Below, in pieces: positions 23,704 through 31,976 of a stretch of 51,953 nt of DNA. Made by a program: the position numbers and the translations under genes. The DNA is from an uncultured Eubacterium sp. (GTDB taxonomy: Bacteria > Bacillota > Clostridia > Lachnospirales > Lachnospiraceae): the NCBI GenBank assembly GCA_905236805.1, contig CAJOPH010000034.1, positions 1 through 51,953 of the forward strand. The letters are read 5' to 3'. Positions within the stretch are counted from its first letter, which is position 1. Each line of letters starts with the position of its first letter. Below the pieces are notes generated by a model, which made no database searches, was not told the DNA's origin, and saw only the letters and a program-made list of their open reading frames with translations.

Positions 23704-24696
23704 ATGAGAAAGAACTGGTTCGATGAAATATTAGAAAACGAAATGTCCGAGACCTCGCCACAGGACGGGTACGAGAGGGATTTCGATGAAATAATCTACG
23801 GAAAAAGAAAAAAGCCCTCCCCCCGGCGCTACGACGACGAGGATGAGGACGATTATGACTATCCGTATGATGAAGATGACGGGGAATATACCCCTAAGGA
23901 AAAGGGGCACTTTTCCAAAGGCCAGTCTTTCCTCCTCGCCTCAGGGGTGGCCCTGGTGCTGGCAGCTGCCTTCATGGCCTTCCCGGCCGTGACAGGCTAT
24001 GTGAAGGACAGGTCCACATATGATGATGCCAGGGAAAGCTATACCTCCTCCATTCCCGAAATGGACGCTGACAACCTAAGAGACCTTAATATAGACGTAA
24101 CCTCCGTCCCTGACTGGTACGACCTGGCCGTGGATTTCGACTCCCTCCATGGGGAAAATTCCGAGGTCATAGGGTGGATCACCGCGGACGGGCTTCCCAT
24201 TTCATACCCCCTTATGCAGTCAAAGGACAACGAATATTACTTAACCCATGATTTAAATTTCAGCGAAAGCAACGCCGGATCCATTTTCCTTGATTCATCC
24301 GCGTCACCCACCTTCTCCGATGCCTGGAGCATCATCTACGGGCACAATATGAAGGACCGGAGCATGTTCGGCTCATTAAAGTCCTACAGGGACGATGAAG
24401 ATTTTTATGGCGAAAACGGATATTTTACCATATATACCAGGTACACTGCCTACCGCTACAGGATATTCGCATACGGAGACCTTGACGCGGATGATTCGCT
24501 CTACAGCATGAAGCTCTCCTGGGGGGATGAATTTAACTCCGTGGTAAAATCCATCCTCCATGATTCCTTGAGAGATACCGGCGTGACCGTCAGGGAAAAA
24601 TCCCACATAGTCACGCTCTCTACCTGTTCGGGCGATGAAGAGACCAGGTTCACCGTACACGGCGTGCTGGTAGATGAGTACCAGTCAGGCAGTTAA
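23704..24696 (+). CDS. Class B sortase
   Basis: 330 aa cysteine transpeptidase that attaches surface proteins to the wall or joins pilins. Residues 1-72 form an unusually acidic cytoplasmic tail (DDEDEDDYDYPYDEDD), ~73-98 the membrane helix, and ~135-325 the catalytic domain. Catalytic residues are His214 (IIYGHNM), Cys308 (VTLSTCS) and Arg315 (ETRF); the TLSTC motif and the long helical insertion point to class B. No obvious sorting-signal substrate is encoded in the window. The start lacks a ribosome site and follows the 14-bp repeats. Confidence 0.93.
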   Translation: MRKNWFDEILENEMSETSPQDGYERDFDEIIYGKRKKPSPRRYDDEDEDDYDYPYDEDDGEYTPKEKGHFSKGQSFLLASGVALVLAAAFMAFPAVTGYVKDRSTYDDARESYTSSIPEMDADNLRDLNIDVTSVPDWYDLAVDFDSLHGENSEVIGWITADGLPISYPLMQSKDNEYYLTHDLNFSESNAGSIFLDSSASPTFSDAWSIIYGHNMKDRSMFGSLKSYRDDEDFYGENGYFTIYTRYTAYRYRIFAYGDLDADDSLYSMKLSWGDEFNSVVKSILHDSLRDTGVTVREKSHIVTLSTCSGDEETRFTVHGVLVDEYQSGS

Positions 24697-24700
24697 CAGA

Positions 24701-24740
24701 TTAACCGTTCGAACCCCCGGGGGGTTTTGAACGGTTAAAT
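24701..24740. terminator. Bidirectional terminator between sortase and degV
   Basis: TTAACCGTTCGAACCCCC pairs with GGGGGTTTTGAACGGTTAA with small internal mismatches, followed by AATTTTATTTT on plus. It lies between convergent genes. Confidence 0.8.
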
Positions 24741-24741
24741 T

Positions 24742-25605
24742 TTATTTTAATTTTTCTGTCACGGTCAGCGCTATGGCTCCATCCCCTATATGGCAGGATA
24801 CGCTAAGGGACAAGGGGTCTGTCAGTATCTCTTCCTTTACGCCCAGGGAAGATATGACCTCTTCCCTGAACTTTTCTATTTCAGTCCTGTTTGTCCCGGA
24901 AAACGCTATGGCGATACTCACATCATCTATACCCCAGCCATGTGTATCCATATCCTTCCTTACGGCGCCTATCATCACTTCACTGGCGTGCTTTATGGTC
25001 CTTGCCTTCGCAAAGGAGTCCAGCTTTTCCCCCTTTATCTGAAGTACGGGCTTTATCCGCAGCAATGTCCCCAAAGCCGCAGCGGCAGGCGTAAGTCTCC
25101 CTCCTTTTTTAAGGTATTTCAGGGTGGAAAGGGTGATGTAAATGGAAGATAAGAACTTCATCTCCTCCAATGTATCTTTGATCTCGCGTGCGCTTTTTCC
25201 TTCCCCTGCCATCTTCATGGCGTCAAGGACGGAAATCTTCTGCGTGACCGAGATCCTCTGGTTATTTACCACTACCACCCTTCCGTCAAAATCCTCCGCC
25301 AGGGCCATTGCCGCGGAACAAGACCCCGAAAGCCCCGAAGACATAGGGATATAGACTATCTCTTCATAGTCCTTTAGCACCTTTGTCCAAAGATCTGCCA
25401 GATCTCCCGCTGATGGCTGTGAAGTAGATATGTCATGGTCGGTGGTGAGCATCCTGTAGAAATCCTCCTGGGAGAAGTCTATGTCCTCGTAATGAAGCTC
25501 CCCATCCACAAAAAATGGCATGGGAACCACATTGATCCCCAGATCCCTTGCTTCTTTTTGCGTAATACCGCTGTTGCTGTCAGTGATTATTGCTACGTTA
25601 CCCAT
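24742..25605 (-). CDS. DegV family fatty-acid-binding protein
   Basis: 287 aa. The DegV/FakB fold binds a fatty acid, and family members present fatty acids to the kinase FakA. Motifs: VAIITDSNSGI at the N-terminus, DISTSQPSAGD, YIPMSSGLSGSCSAA, the ligand-pocket part TLKYLKKGGRLTPA and a C-terminal HIGDGAIAL. A frame to 25644 exists, but ATG 25605 follows AGGAGGATTATTG and begins directly with the first strand. It is the last gene of the long minus-strand run. Fatty-acid binding is family knowledge, not shown here. Confidence 0.92.
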   Translation of the reverse strand: MGNVAIITDSNSGITQKEARDLGINVVPMPFFVDGELHYEDIDFSQEDFYRMLTTDHDISTSQPSAGDLADLWTKVLKDYEEIVYIPMSSGLSGSCSAAMALAEDFDGRVVVVNNQRISVTQKISVLDAMKMAGEGKSAREIKDTLEEMKFLSSIYITLSTLKYLKKGGRLTPAAAALGTLLRIKPVLQIKGEKLDSFAKARTIKHASEVMIGAVRKDMDTHGWGIDDVSIAIAFSGTNRTEIEKFREEVISSLGVKEEILTDPLSLSVSCHIGDGAIALTVTEKLK

Positions 25606-25683
25606 CAATAATCCTCCTGCTTGATCACAATAACACAGCTGCAAAACCCTTAAATGTCCTGCAGCCGTCTGTACTACCGGTTA

Positions 25684-26862
25684 CTAATAATTATCTGCAT
25701 GCACCTCGAAATAGCTCTTGGGCGCCTTACATACGGGGCATACCTCGGGAGCCTCGGTACCCATCACGATATGTCCGCACTCGCGGCACTCCCACATGGT
25801 AACTCCCGCCTTCTTAAATACCTCCATGGCCTCCACGTTCTTAAGGAGGGCCCTGTACCTCTCCTCGTGCATCTTCTCGATCTTGCCGACGTTTAGGAAC
25901 TTCTCAGCCAGCTCATCAAAGCCTTCCTCTTTGGCCTCCTTTGCCATCCTTTCATACATGTCGGTCCACTCGAAATTCTCGCCCTCTGCCGCGGCCGCAA
26001 GGTTGGCCGGGGTATCCCCCAGTCCTCCCAGCTCGGTAAACCACATCTTCGCGTGGATCTTTTCGTTTTCGGCGGTCTTTAGGAACATCGCGGCTATCTG
26101 CTCATAGCCGTTGTTTTTTGCGATATCTGCAAAATAGGTGTATTTGTTCCTAGCCTGTGACTCTCCGGCAAAGGCATCCTTTAGGTTCTGTTCGGTCTTT
26201 GTGCCTGCGTATTTATTTCCTGAGGATGCTTCCTCCTTCTTTGCGACCACCTTGTCAAAATCAGACGCGGGATGCTTGCAGATGGGACAGATAAAGTCCT
26301 CAGGGATCTGTTCGCCCACATATTCATACCCGCAGATCCTGCACCTCCAGATGGTCTGCCCGTCCTCGGTCTTCCCTACAGCCTCGGGCTTTGGCTTTAT
26401 CGCCTCCTGGTAGTACTCGTAGGTACATGAGCCTATCCCCGAGAGCACTTCCATGTCAGTGACCCTGGCTATGAACAGGGTGTGGCTTCCAAGGTCCTTT
26501 GTCTCCGTCACCTCGGCGCTGATAAACGCATTCGTGCCCCCCGTCACTATCATCGTGCCGTTTGAAGCCTTTTTCGCGTCCGCATAGTCCTTGAATTTGT
26601 CAACATCCCTTCCCGACTGAAACCCGAAATGCTTAAACAGGTCAAAGGAAGCGTTTTGGGCTATGACGGATGCCGTAAACTTCTTTGACTTCATTATCAT
26701 ATCGTGCGTAAATCCCGATTTGTTGAGGGACAGCGTCACAGTGTTTGGGTCTGAGGCCGACTGAACCAGGGTGTTCGTGATAAGGCCGTTGTCCTTGCCG
26801 TCCGCATTGGCCGTCACCACATAAAGACCGTAGGAAATCTTGTACATCGCTTTGTTGTCCAT
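25684..26862 (-). CDS. Flavin reductase / rubredoxin / rubrerythrin / rubredoxin fusion
   Basis: 392 aa, apparently an all-in-one peroxide or oxygen scavenging enzyme. Residues 1-155 form an FMN-binding flavin reductase domain as in high-molecular-weight rubredoxin ([10 protein letters not shown]). Residues 170-202 form a rubredoxin-like knuckle (Cys174, 177, 192, 195). Residues ~218-345 form a rubrerythrin diiron domain ([37 protein letters not shown]). Residues 356-390 form a second rubredoxin-like domain (Cys359, 362, 375, 378). The order suggests electron flow NAD(P)H - FMN - FeCys4 - diiron. GGAGGT precedes ATG 26862, 24 nt after the L,D-transpeptidase stop. Confidence 0.93.
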   Translation of the reverse strand: MDNKAMYKISYGLYVVTANADGKDNGLITNTLVQSASDPNTVTLSLNKSGFTHDMIMKSKKFTASVIAQNASFDLFKHFGFQSGRDVDKFKDYADAKKASNGTMIVTGGTNAFISAEVTETKDLGSHTLFIARVTDMEVLSGIGSCTYEYYQEAIKPKPEAVGKTEDGQTIWRCRICGYEYVGEQIPEDFICPICKHPASDFDKVVAKKEEASSGNKYAGTKTEQNLKDAFAGESQARNKYTYFADIAKNNGYEQIAAMFLKTAENEKIHAKMWFTELGGLGDTPANLAAAAEGENFEWTDMYERMAKEAKEEGFDELAEKFLNVGKIEKMHEERYRALLKNVEAMEVFKKAGVTMWECRECGHIVMGTEAPEVCPVCKAPKSYFEVHADNY

Positions 26863-26886
26863 AAAAATTACCTCCGTTATTTATTC

Positions 26887-28386
26887 TTAATATAATATCG
26901 CCGTAGTCCCCGCGGGGATGGTGTCATAGATCCACTTGGCATTTGCCAGAGCCAGCCTCACGCATCCATGGGAGAGCCTTGCCCCCAGTGTCCCATTGTA
27001 TACGCTGGAAGGGGATGAAGTCTTGTAATACAGTACCGAATGGAACAGGTATCCATGAACTATCCTGGAGGCATACCAGCATCTTAATCCCGAATCCGTA
27101 TCAAAATACCTCATCTTGAAGGCCTTTCCGTCGGAAGATCCCATCTTGTAGGTTCCGGTGACGGTAGACGTTCCTTCCTTCCCTACCGTGCAGGTAAAGG
27201 TCTTGATGCGGGTCCAGTGATACTTGCTGCCCTTGTAGACAGCCACCGTAAACGCGCTCCTGTTTACCAGTATCAGGTAATCCGTATCCGAGCTTTTGTC
27301 GTAGGCCTTTATGTCCATGGACGATGTCACGGATGTCTTAAGAACACCCTTCTTTGAGAAGGAATAATATTTGTTTCCTATCTTCGTTATCCCCGTGGCG
27401 GCCTTTCCCTCGTCATCGCCTTCGGTATAAAAATAATATTTTTTTCCTTTTACCTTTTTCCAGCCGGTCTTCATCTTGCCGGCCTTTGAGAAAAAGTACC
27501 TTCCGTCCCCTATGACCTTAAGTCCCACGGTGGCCTTTCCCGTCTTGGGATTGAAATAATATTTGTCGTCCCCTATGGTTTTCCAGCCCGTCTTCATGAC
27601 GCCCGCGTCCGAAAAATAATACCTTTCGGAATCTATTTTCTTAAGACCCGTGACGGCGGCACCTGACTTTGGGGAAAAATAATATTTCTTTTTGTTTATC
27701 TTTTTCCAGCCGGTCTTCATGACGCCCTTTTTGGAAAAAAAGTATTTGGAGCCATCTATGGTCTTTAGGCCCTTCACGGCGCGGCCGTACTTTTTGCCGG
27801 ATTTGGTATTGAAATAATATTTGTTTCCATTAATCTTTACCCATCCCGTGACCACGTATCCTTCCGAAGGATCAAGGTAATACCAATACTTTCCTATCTT
27901 GGTAAGACCCCTGCCCATCACTCCCGCATCATCAAAATAATATCTTTTTCCATCGATATCCTGCCATCCCGTCACGGAATTTCCGGATTCGTCATAGTAG
28001 TACCTGTCCTCCCCTATATCCTGCCATCCGGTAAGGATATCCTGTCCTTCATCTACATCGGGAAGGCTCCCGCTTTCTGCGGTCTGTCCGCTTTGTGATC
28101 CTGTCTCTTCATCCGGAGCCCCTTCACCTTGTGATTGCGTGTTCTCATCGGAAGCCGTTTCCCCGGAAGCCGTCTCCTCTGCAGCCGCTGTCGTCTCCTC
28201 CGCAGCCGTTTCCTCCGCAGCTGTTTCCTCCGCAGCCGTTTCCTCCGCAGCTGTTTCCTCCGCAGCCGTCTCCTCCGCAGCCGCTGTCGTTTCTTCCGCC
28301 CCGGCACCATCTGCCCACACACCCACGGGATAAGATGTCACAGACACCGCCAGAACCAGCATGATTCCCAATAGTTTCTTTTTCAT
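26887..28386 (-). CDS. L,D-transpeptidase (YkuD) with wall-binding repeats and TAAEE linker
   Basis: 499 aa, exported. The signal peptide is at ~1-26. Residues ~30-75 are a low-complexity TAAEE-type linker encoded by 15-bp tandem repeats. Residues ~115-345 hold about ten choline-binding-type (CW_binding) repeats with the GW-I-YYF pattern (GWQDIDGKRYYF, GWKKINKKKYYF, GWKTIGDDKYYF). Residues ~360-499 form the YkuD catalytic domain with HSVLYY and the SHGCVR motif (Cys475). It makes 3-3 cross-links or attaches proteins to peptidoglycan. AAAGGAGAG precedes ATG 28386, 2 nt from the CDP-glycerol transferase stop, placing it in the polymer operon. Confidence 0.93.
   Translation of the reverse strand: MKKKLLGIMLVLAVSVTSYPVGVWADGAGAEETTAAAEETAAEETAAEETAAEETAAEETAAEETTAAAEETASGETASDENTQSQGEGAPDEETGSQSGQTAESGSLPDVDEGQDILTGWQDIGEDRYYYDESGNSVTGWQDIDGKRYYFDDAGVMGRGLTKIGKYWYYLDPSEGYVVTGWVKINGNKYYFNTKSGKKYGRAVKGLKTIDGSKYFFSKKGVMKTGWKKINKKKYYFSPKSGAAVTGLKKIDSERYYFSDAGVMKTGWKTIGDDKYYFNPKTGKATVGLKVIGDGRYFFSKAGKMKTGWKKVKGKKYYFYTEGDDEGKAATGITKIGNKYYSFSKKGVLKTSVTSSMDIKAYDKSSDTDYLILVNRSAFTVAVYKGSKYHWTRIKTFTCTVGKEGTSTVTGTYKMGSSDGKAFKMRYFDTDSGLRCWYASRIVHGYLFHSVLYYKTSSPSSVYNGTLGARLSHGCVRLALANAKWIYDTIPAGTTAILY
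28195..28290 (-). repeat. 15-bp tandem coding repeats (TAAEE linker)
   Basis: About six imperfect copies of a TCCTCCGCAGCYGTY-type unit (plus strand) encode the Thr-Ala-Ala-Glu-Glu linker of the L,D-transpeptidase. Copies are nearly identical and in frame, so copy number could change without frameshift. Confidence 0.8.
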
Positions 28387-28387
28387 G

Positions 28388-29626
28388 TTACTCTCCTTTA
28401 GGGGATTTACAGGCTTCCCCCTCTTTCATTATTTTATCTATCAGATCCCCTATACGTTTGGAATTTTTTCCATCTTCCCTGTGCGTATACTTCTTCATGA
28501 ACCTTTGGTATCTGTCCTCATAATCCCCGGTCCTTGGAGCCTTGAGGTATTCTATCAGCCCGTCGGTGTCCTTTATGATGGGCCCCGGGGCTTCTTCCTC
28601 AAAGTCCATGTACACTCCCCTGTTCTTGTAATAAGTATCCAGGTCATAGCAGTAAAATATCTGTGGGCGGTGCAGCACCGCATAGTCGAACATGGTGGAG
28701 GAATAGTCGGTCATGTGCATGTCCGATATCAGGTAGAGCTCCGAGATGTCCCCGTCAACGCTCCTTATCGATCCCCCAAACCTCGAAAAGTCGAGCTTTT
28801 GCGCTATCAGGTAATGGTACTTTACGAGAAATACGTACCTGTCCTTTAACGCCCTGTAGAGCTTGTCAAAATTTAAATGAGGGTTAAATATATATTTTCC
28901 CCTCGCTATGCTCTCATCATCCCTCCAGGTCGGTGCGTAGAGGATGACCTTCCTGTCGGGGGGAATCTTGTATTTTTCCTTTAATTTACCGATGTAATCT
29001 TCATTATTCCCATTTACCAGGATGTCATTCCTGGGGTAGCCTGTATGGAGCATGTTTTTCCGGAAATCAAAGCACCTCTCAAAGATTTCATCCGTATATT
29101 CCGATGGGGAGACCAGATAGTCCCATCTCCTCGAATGCCTCCAGAAATTTGCCTTGTAGGACTCTATGCCCCCGTTCCCCGCCATGTGGACTTCTTCCAT
29201 GTCCAGCCCCAACAGCTTTAAGGGGGTTCCGTGCCAGGTCTGGATCTGGACCTGGTTCTTTCTTTTTATCACATGGTCTGCCTGGCGGGTGTTAAATACC
29301 CACAGCTTTGCCTTCGCCATGTATCTGTAATACTTAAAAGAATTCTTAATAAGTATGCCCCGCCTGCCCGGTATCTTTGACGCATCCTTTTTATTTTCCT
29401 TGTCAAGGATCCAGAAACACCTGTAGGAAAGGTCCCTGCCTTCCCCCCGCATACTCTCATAGATGGCACGGGGGCTGTCTGTATATCCCCTCCCCAGCAT
29501 GCTCTCAAAGACGATCACGTCCCTTGAAACCGGAATGAGCGGTATGTACACATGCCTGTAAATCGCTATATGAAGCCTCTCCCAGACCTTTTGAAGCCTG
29601 GTTAATATTTTTCTTGTCATTCGCAT
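28388..29626 (-). CDS. CDP-glycerol:polyglycerol phosphate glycerophosphotransferase (TagF/TagB type)
   Basis: 412 aa cytoplasmic, membrane-associated transferase that adds glycerol phosphate from CDP-glycerol to an anionic wall polymer. Family motifs are TWHGTPLKLLGLD, YAPTWRDDES and MTDYSSTMFDYAVLHRPQIFY. The start ATG 29626 overlaps the tagD stop as TAATG, so the two are coupled. An alternative Met3 start is two codons in. TagB (primase) and TagF (polymerase) cannot be separated by eye; the size suits either. It belongs to the same run as glmM. Confidence 0.92.
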   Translation of the reverse strand: MRMTRKILTRLQKVWERLHIAIYRHVYIPLIPVSRDVIVFESMLGRGYTDSPRAIYESMRGEGRDLSYRCFWILDKENKKDASKIPGRRGILIKNSFKYYRYMAKAKLWVFNTRQADHVIKRKNQVQIQTWHGTPLKLLGLDMEEVHMAGNGGIESYKANFWRHSRRWDYLVSPSEYTDEIFERCFDFRKNMLHTGYPRNDILVNGNNEDYIGKLKEKYKIPPDRKVILYAPTWRDDESIARGKYIFNPHLNFDKLYRALKDRYVFLVKYHYLIAQKLDFSRFGGSIRSVDGDISELYLISDMHMTDYSSTMFDYAVLHRPQIFYCYDLDTYYKNRGVYMDFEEEAPGPIIKDTDGLIEYLKAPRTGDYEDRYQRFMKKYTHREDGKNSKRIGDLIDKIMKEGEACKSPKGE

Positions 29627-30015
29627 TATTTCCCTAGGTCCGTCTTTATCTGCGTGGTGGATATCTCAGGGGTGCGGGTCAGGTAGACCACCTCGCAATA
29701 ATCCTTAAGGAAATCAAACTTTCCTTCCCAATCGTCCCCGATGGTAAAGGTATCCACCCTAAATTCCCTGACATCCTGTACCTTCTGCTCCCATGACTCC
29801 TCCGGAATGACCAGATCCACATACCGTATGGCCTCCAGAAGCCTCTTTCTCTCGTCATATGAAAAATAGCACTTTTTTTTCTTCATGTTCCAGTTGAACT
29901 CGTCCGTGGAAAGGGCCACTATCAGGTAATCCCCCAGTGCCCTCGCCCTCTGCAGGAGGTTCACGTGACCGTAATGCAGAAGGTCGAACGTTCCATATGT
30001 GATCACTTTTCTCAT
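29626..30015 (-). CDS. tagD: Glycerol-3-phosphate cytidylyltransferase
   Basis: 129 aa, full length. It makes CDP-glycerol from CTP and sn-glycerol 3-phosphate, the donor for the two flanking transferases. The nucleotidyltransferase signature is GTFDLLHYGHVNLL (HxGH), and the second is RTPEISTTQIK. Start (ATG 30015) and stop overlap the neighbouring genes (ATGA and TAATG). Confidence 0.95.
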   Translation of the reverse strand: MRKVITYGTFDLLHYGHVNLLQRARALGDYLIVALSTDEFNWNMKKKKCYFSYDERKRLLEAIRYVDLVIPEESWEQKVQDVREFRVDTFTIGDDWEGKFDFLKDYCEVVYLTRTPEISTTQIKTDLGK

Positions 30016-31868
30016 GTCTGTGTCAACACCTCAAACAAACGGGCGCAGAATCTATCCTCATAGTCATGGAAAAACCTCTTCACCGCCCACCTGTGGTCTT
30101 TGAAGCCATCTCCCGCGGGGGAGAGGCACTCATCCAGCCCTATCAAAAATTCCTCAAAGCTATCCGGACACCTCCCCGGCGCAACGGACGCGTAAGGGAA
30201 ATTGAACCCATGCCGGTCCCTGTACTCCCACCGGTCGTAGGGGAGGAAGATAATGGGCCTGTCAAGCAGGAGATAGTCTATATAGATACTCGAATAGTCG
30301 GTGATCAGCACATCCGTGTCTATAAGGGTGCGCGTGCCGTCCCTTTCCTCATCCATCACCACCCTGTCCGACAGGTATCTGCTAAAATCATCATTTCCAA
30401 GGCCGTGGGCCCTTAGGACTATCTTTGCGTTGACCGCCTCCAAAAAGCGGCAAAGCTCCTTTCCGTCAAAATCCTCAAAGGGAAAAAGCCTGACCTTTGT
30501 GCCCTTTCTAAAGGTCGGGGCGTAAAGGATCTTTCTCATGCCATTCCCCCGCGCGCTCCCTAGGGAAACCAGGCAGTCATCCCTGGGCTGGCCTGTCACT
30601 ATTATCTTTTCCTCCGGGACATCAAAGCTCTCCATCATGGTCTTTTTCATGTATCCGGAGGTGGTCACCACATGGGTGTAATTCTCGGAGTAGATCTCCT
30701 TAAAGAACATCCTGTTAAGGATGCTCGTTTCAGGGTCTTTGAGGGCTATTTTCTTCAAGGGTACCCCGTGCCAGAGGTTTACTATCTTCCTGCCCCGTGA
30801 AAGATTTCTCCCGTACGCGCAAAGCCCCGATGATGAAAGGTGAACCCCCGCCCTCATGACGGTCTCGAGGCCTTTTTTTGTGTGGGTATCTATGAGCCTG
30901 TCTCTCCCAATCACGCTGCCCATGCGCTCTTTTTCCCTGGGGTCATTTATCAGGTACCTGGCGTCTATCTCCGGATGCTCCCTAGTCACATATTCAAAGA
31001 AATGGGCCGCATTGTCCCCATAGATATCTGATGAGGAAAATATCCAAAGATTCGGGTCTACAGAGTCTATTAAGTCTTTATTTAATATTTCGACCTGTCT
31101 CATCTTGAAGAGCTTTTCCCCGGAAAGCACGGAGGAATATTTCCTCAGCCCCCGCACCGCATAGGAGGAAAAATCCAAGACCTTCTTTGCCGGAGGTATC
31201 CTTTCTTGGTCGTAGACCCCCCAGGTCATCACGGCGGATTTTAATTTGTTTCCGGACTTTCCCGAAAATGAGATGTTCGAATACGTAAGGGGGAGGTTTA
31301 TCCCGACGGCACTGCCATATTCCTTCAGTATCCTAAGCCACATGAGAAAATCCTCGTGGAGGGTATCTTTTTCAAACATGCGCTCTTTTAGTATATGGGT
31401 CCTCACCATGACCGATGACGTGACTATGACATTTGACTTTAAGAGCTCTTCGTAGCTGACAGACTTAGGTACCGTGTTTACCCCCAGGTATCTTCCGTCA
31501 TGATACATCGCCCTCCCGGTATAGCAAAGGGGGCCATCCGTCCTTTCCATGAGGGAAACTTGGGCCTTTAATTTGCCCTTTTGCCACTCGTCGTCAGCAT
31601 CCAGAAAGGCCGTGTATTTTCCTTTGGCCTCCTCCACTCCCCGGTTCCTGGCGAATGCCACGCCCATCACGGAAGGAAGGGTGATATATGTGATAATGGA
31701 GGGGGTTTTATTATAGTATGATTTAATGATCGCGTCCGTCCCATCGGTCGAGCCGTCATTTACTATGATCACCTCTATGTCCCTGTCCTGCCCAAGGACG
31801 GATTCCAATGCGGCCCCCAGGGTCTTTTCCCCATTATGGACGGGGATCACTACTGATATCTCCGGCAT
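30012..31868 (-). CDS. Bifunctional GT2 glycosyltransferase / CDP-glycerol glycerophosphotransferase
   Basis: 618 aa. Residues ~1-230 form a family 2 glycosyltransferase (ISVVIPVHNGEKTL, VNDGSTDGT, AFLDADDEWQKG). Residues ~255-610 form a Glyphos_transf domain (NLWHGVPLKKIALKD, TGQPRDDCLV, LYAPTFRKGTKVRL, LITDYSSIYIDYLLLDRP). It likely both glycosylates and extends a polyglycerol-phosphate type polymer. ATG 31868 follows AAAGAGGAAAG. The 94-bp gap to glmM upstream contains degenerate copies of a 25-bp repeat. The sugar used is unknown. Confidence 0.9.
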   Translation of the reverse strand: MPEISVVIPVHNGEKTLGAALESVLGQDRDIEVIIVNDGSTDGTDAIIKSYYNKTPSIITYITLPSVMGVAFARNRGVEEAKGKYTAFLDADDEWQKGKLKAQVSLMERTDGPLCYTGRAMYHDGRYLGVNTVPKSVSYEELLKSNVIVTSSVMVRTHILKERMFEKDTLHEDFLMWLRILKEYGSAVGINLPLTYSNISFSGKSGNKLKSAVMTWGVYDQERIPPAKKVLDFSSYAVRGLRKYSSVLSGEKLFKMRQVEILNKDLIDSVDPNLWIFSSSDIYGDNAAHFFEYVTREHPEIDARYLINDPREKERMGSVIGRDRLIDTHTKKGLETVMRAGVHLSSSGLCAYGRNLSRGRKIVNLWHGVPLKKIALKDPETSILNRMFFKEIYSENYTHVVTTSGYMKKTMMESFDVPEEKIIVTGQPRDDCLVSLGSARGNGMRKILYAPTFRKGTKVRLFPFEDFDGKELCRFLEAVNAKIVLRAHGLGNDDFSRYLSDRVVMDEERDGTRTLIDTDVLITDYSSIYIDYLLLDRPIIFLPYDRWEYRDRHGFNFPYASVAPGRCPDSFEEFLIGLDECLSPAGDGFKDHRWAVKRFFHDYEDRFCARLFEVLTQT

Positions 31869-31885
31869 ATCTTTCCTCTTTGGTC

Positions 31886-31976
31886 CGGTTCATCCTTTCG
31901 TAACTATCAGGCTCCCCGGGTTCCGATCGGTTCATCCTTTAGTAACTGTCAGATCCCTCAGATCAGTTCATCCTTT
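31886..31976 (-). repeat. Degenerate direct repeats between glmM and the GT2 gene
   Basis: Two 25-bp copies (31886-31910 and 31928-31952) match at 23 of 25 positions. A third 13-bp partial copy (31964-31976) overlaps the last codons and stop of glmM. On the minus strand each carries AAAGGATGAAC. Confidence 0.85.

Noticed and set aside
24701..24740. tRNA T-arm-like GTTCGAACCC
   Set aside because: It is the stem of a bidirectional terminator; no cloverleaf or acceptor pairing can be drawn.
27360..28060. CRISPR-like repeated pattern
   Set aside because: The spacing is that of the ~60-bp coding repeats of wall-binding domains, inside a continuous reading frame with a YkuD domain.
28095..28374. 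Several open frames on the plus strand rich in Pro, Ser, Arg or Ala
   Set aside because: These are antisense shadows of the 15-bp TAAEE repeats. Repeated units keep all frames open, and no ribosome site fits.
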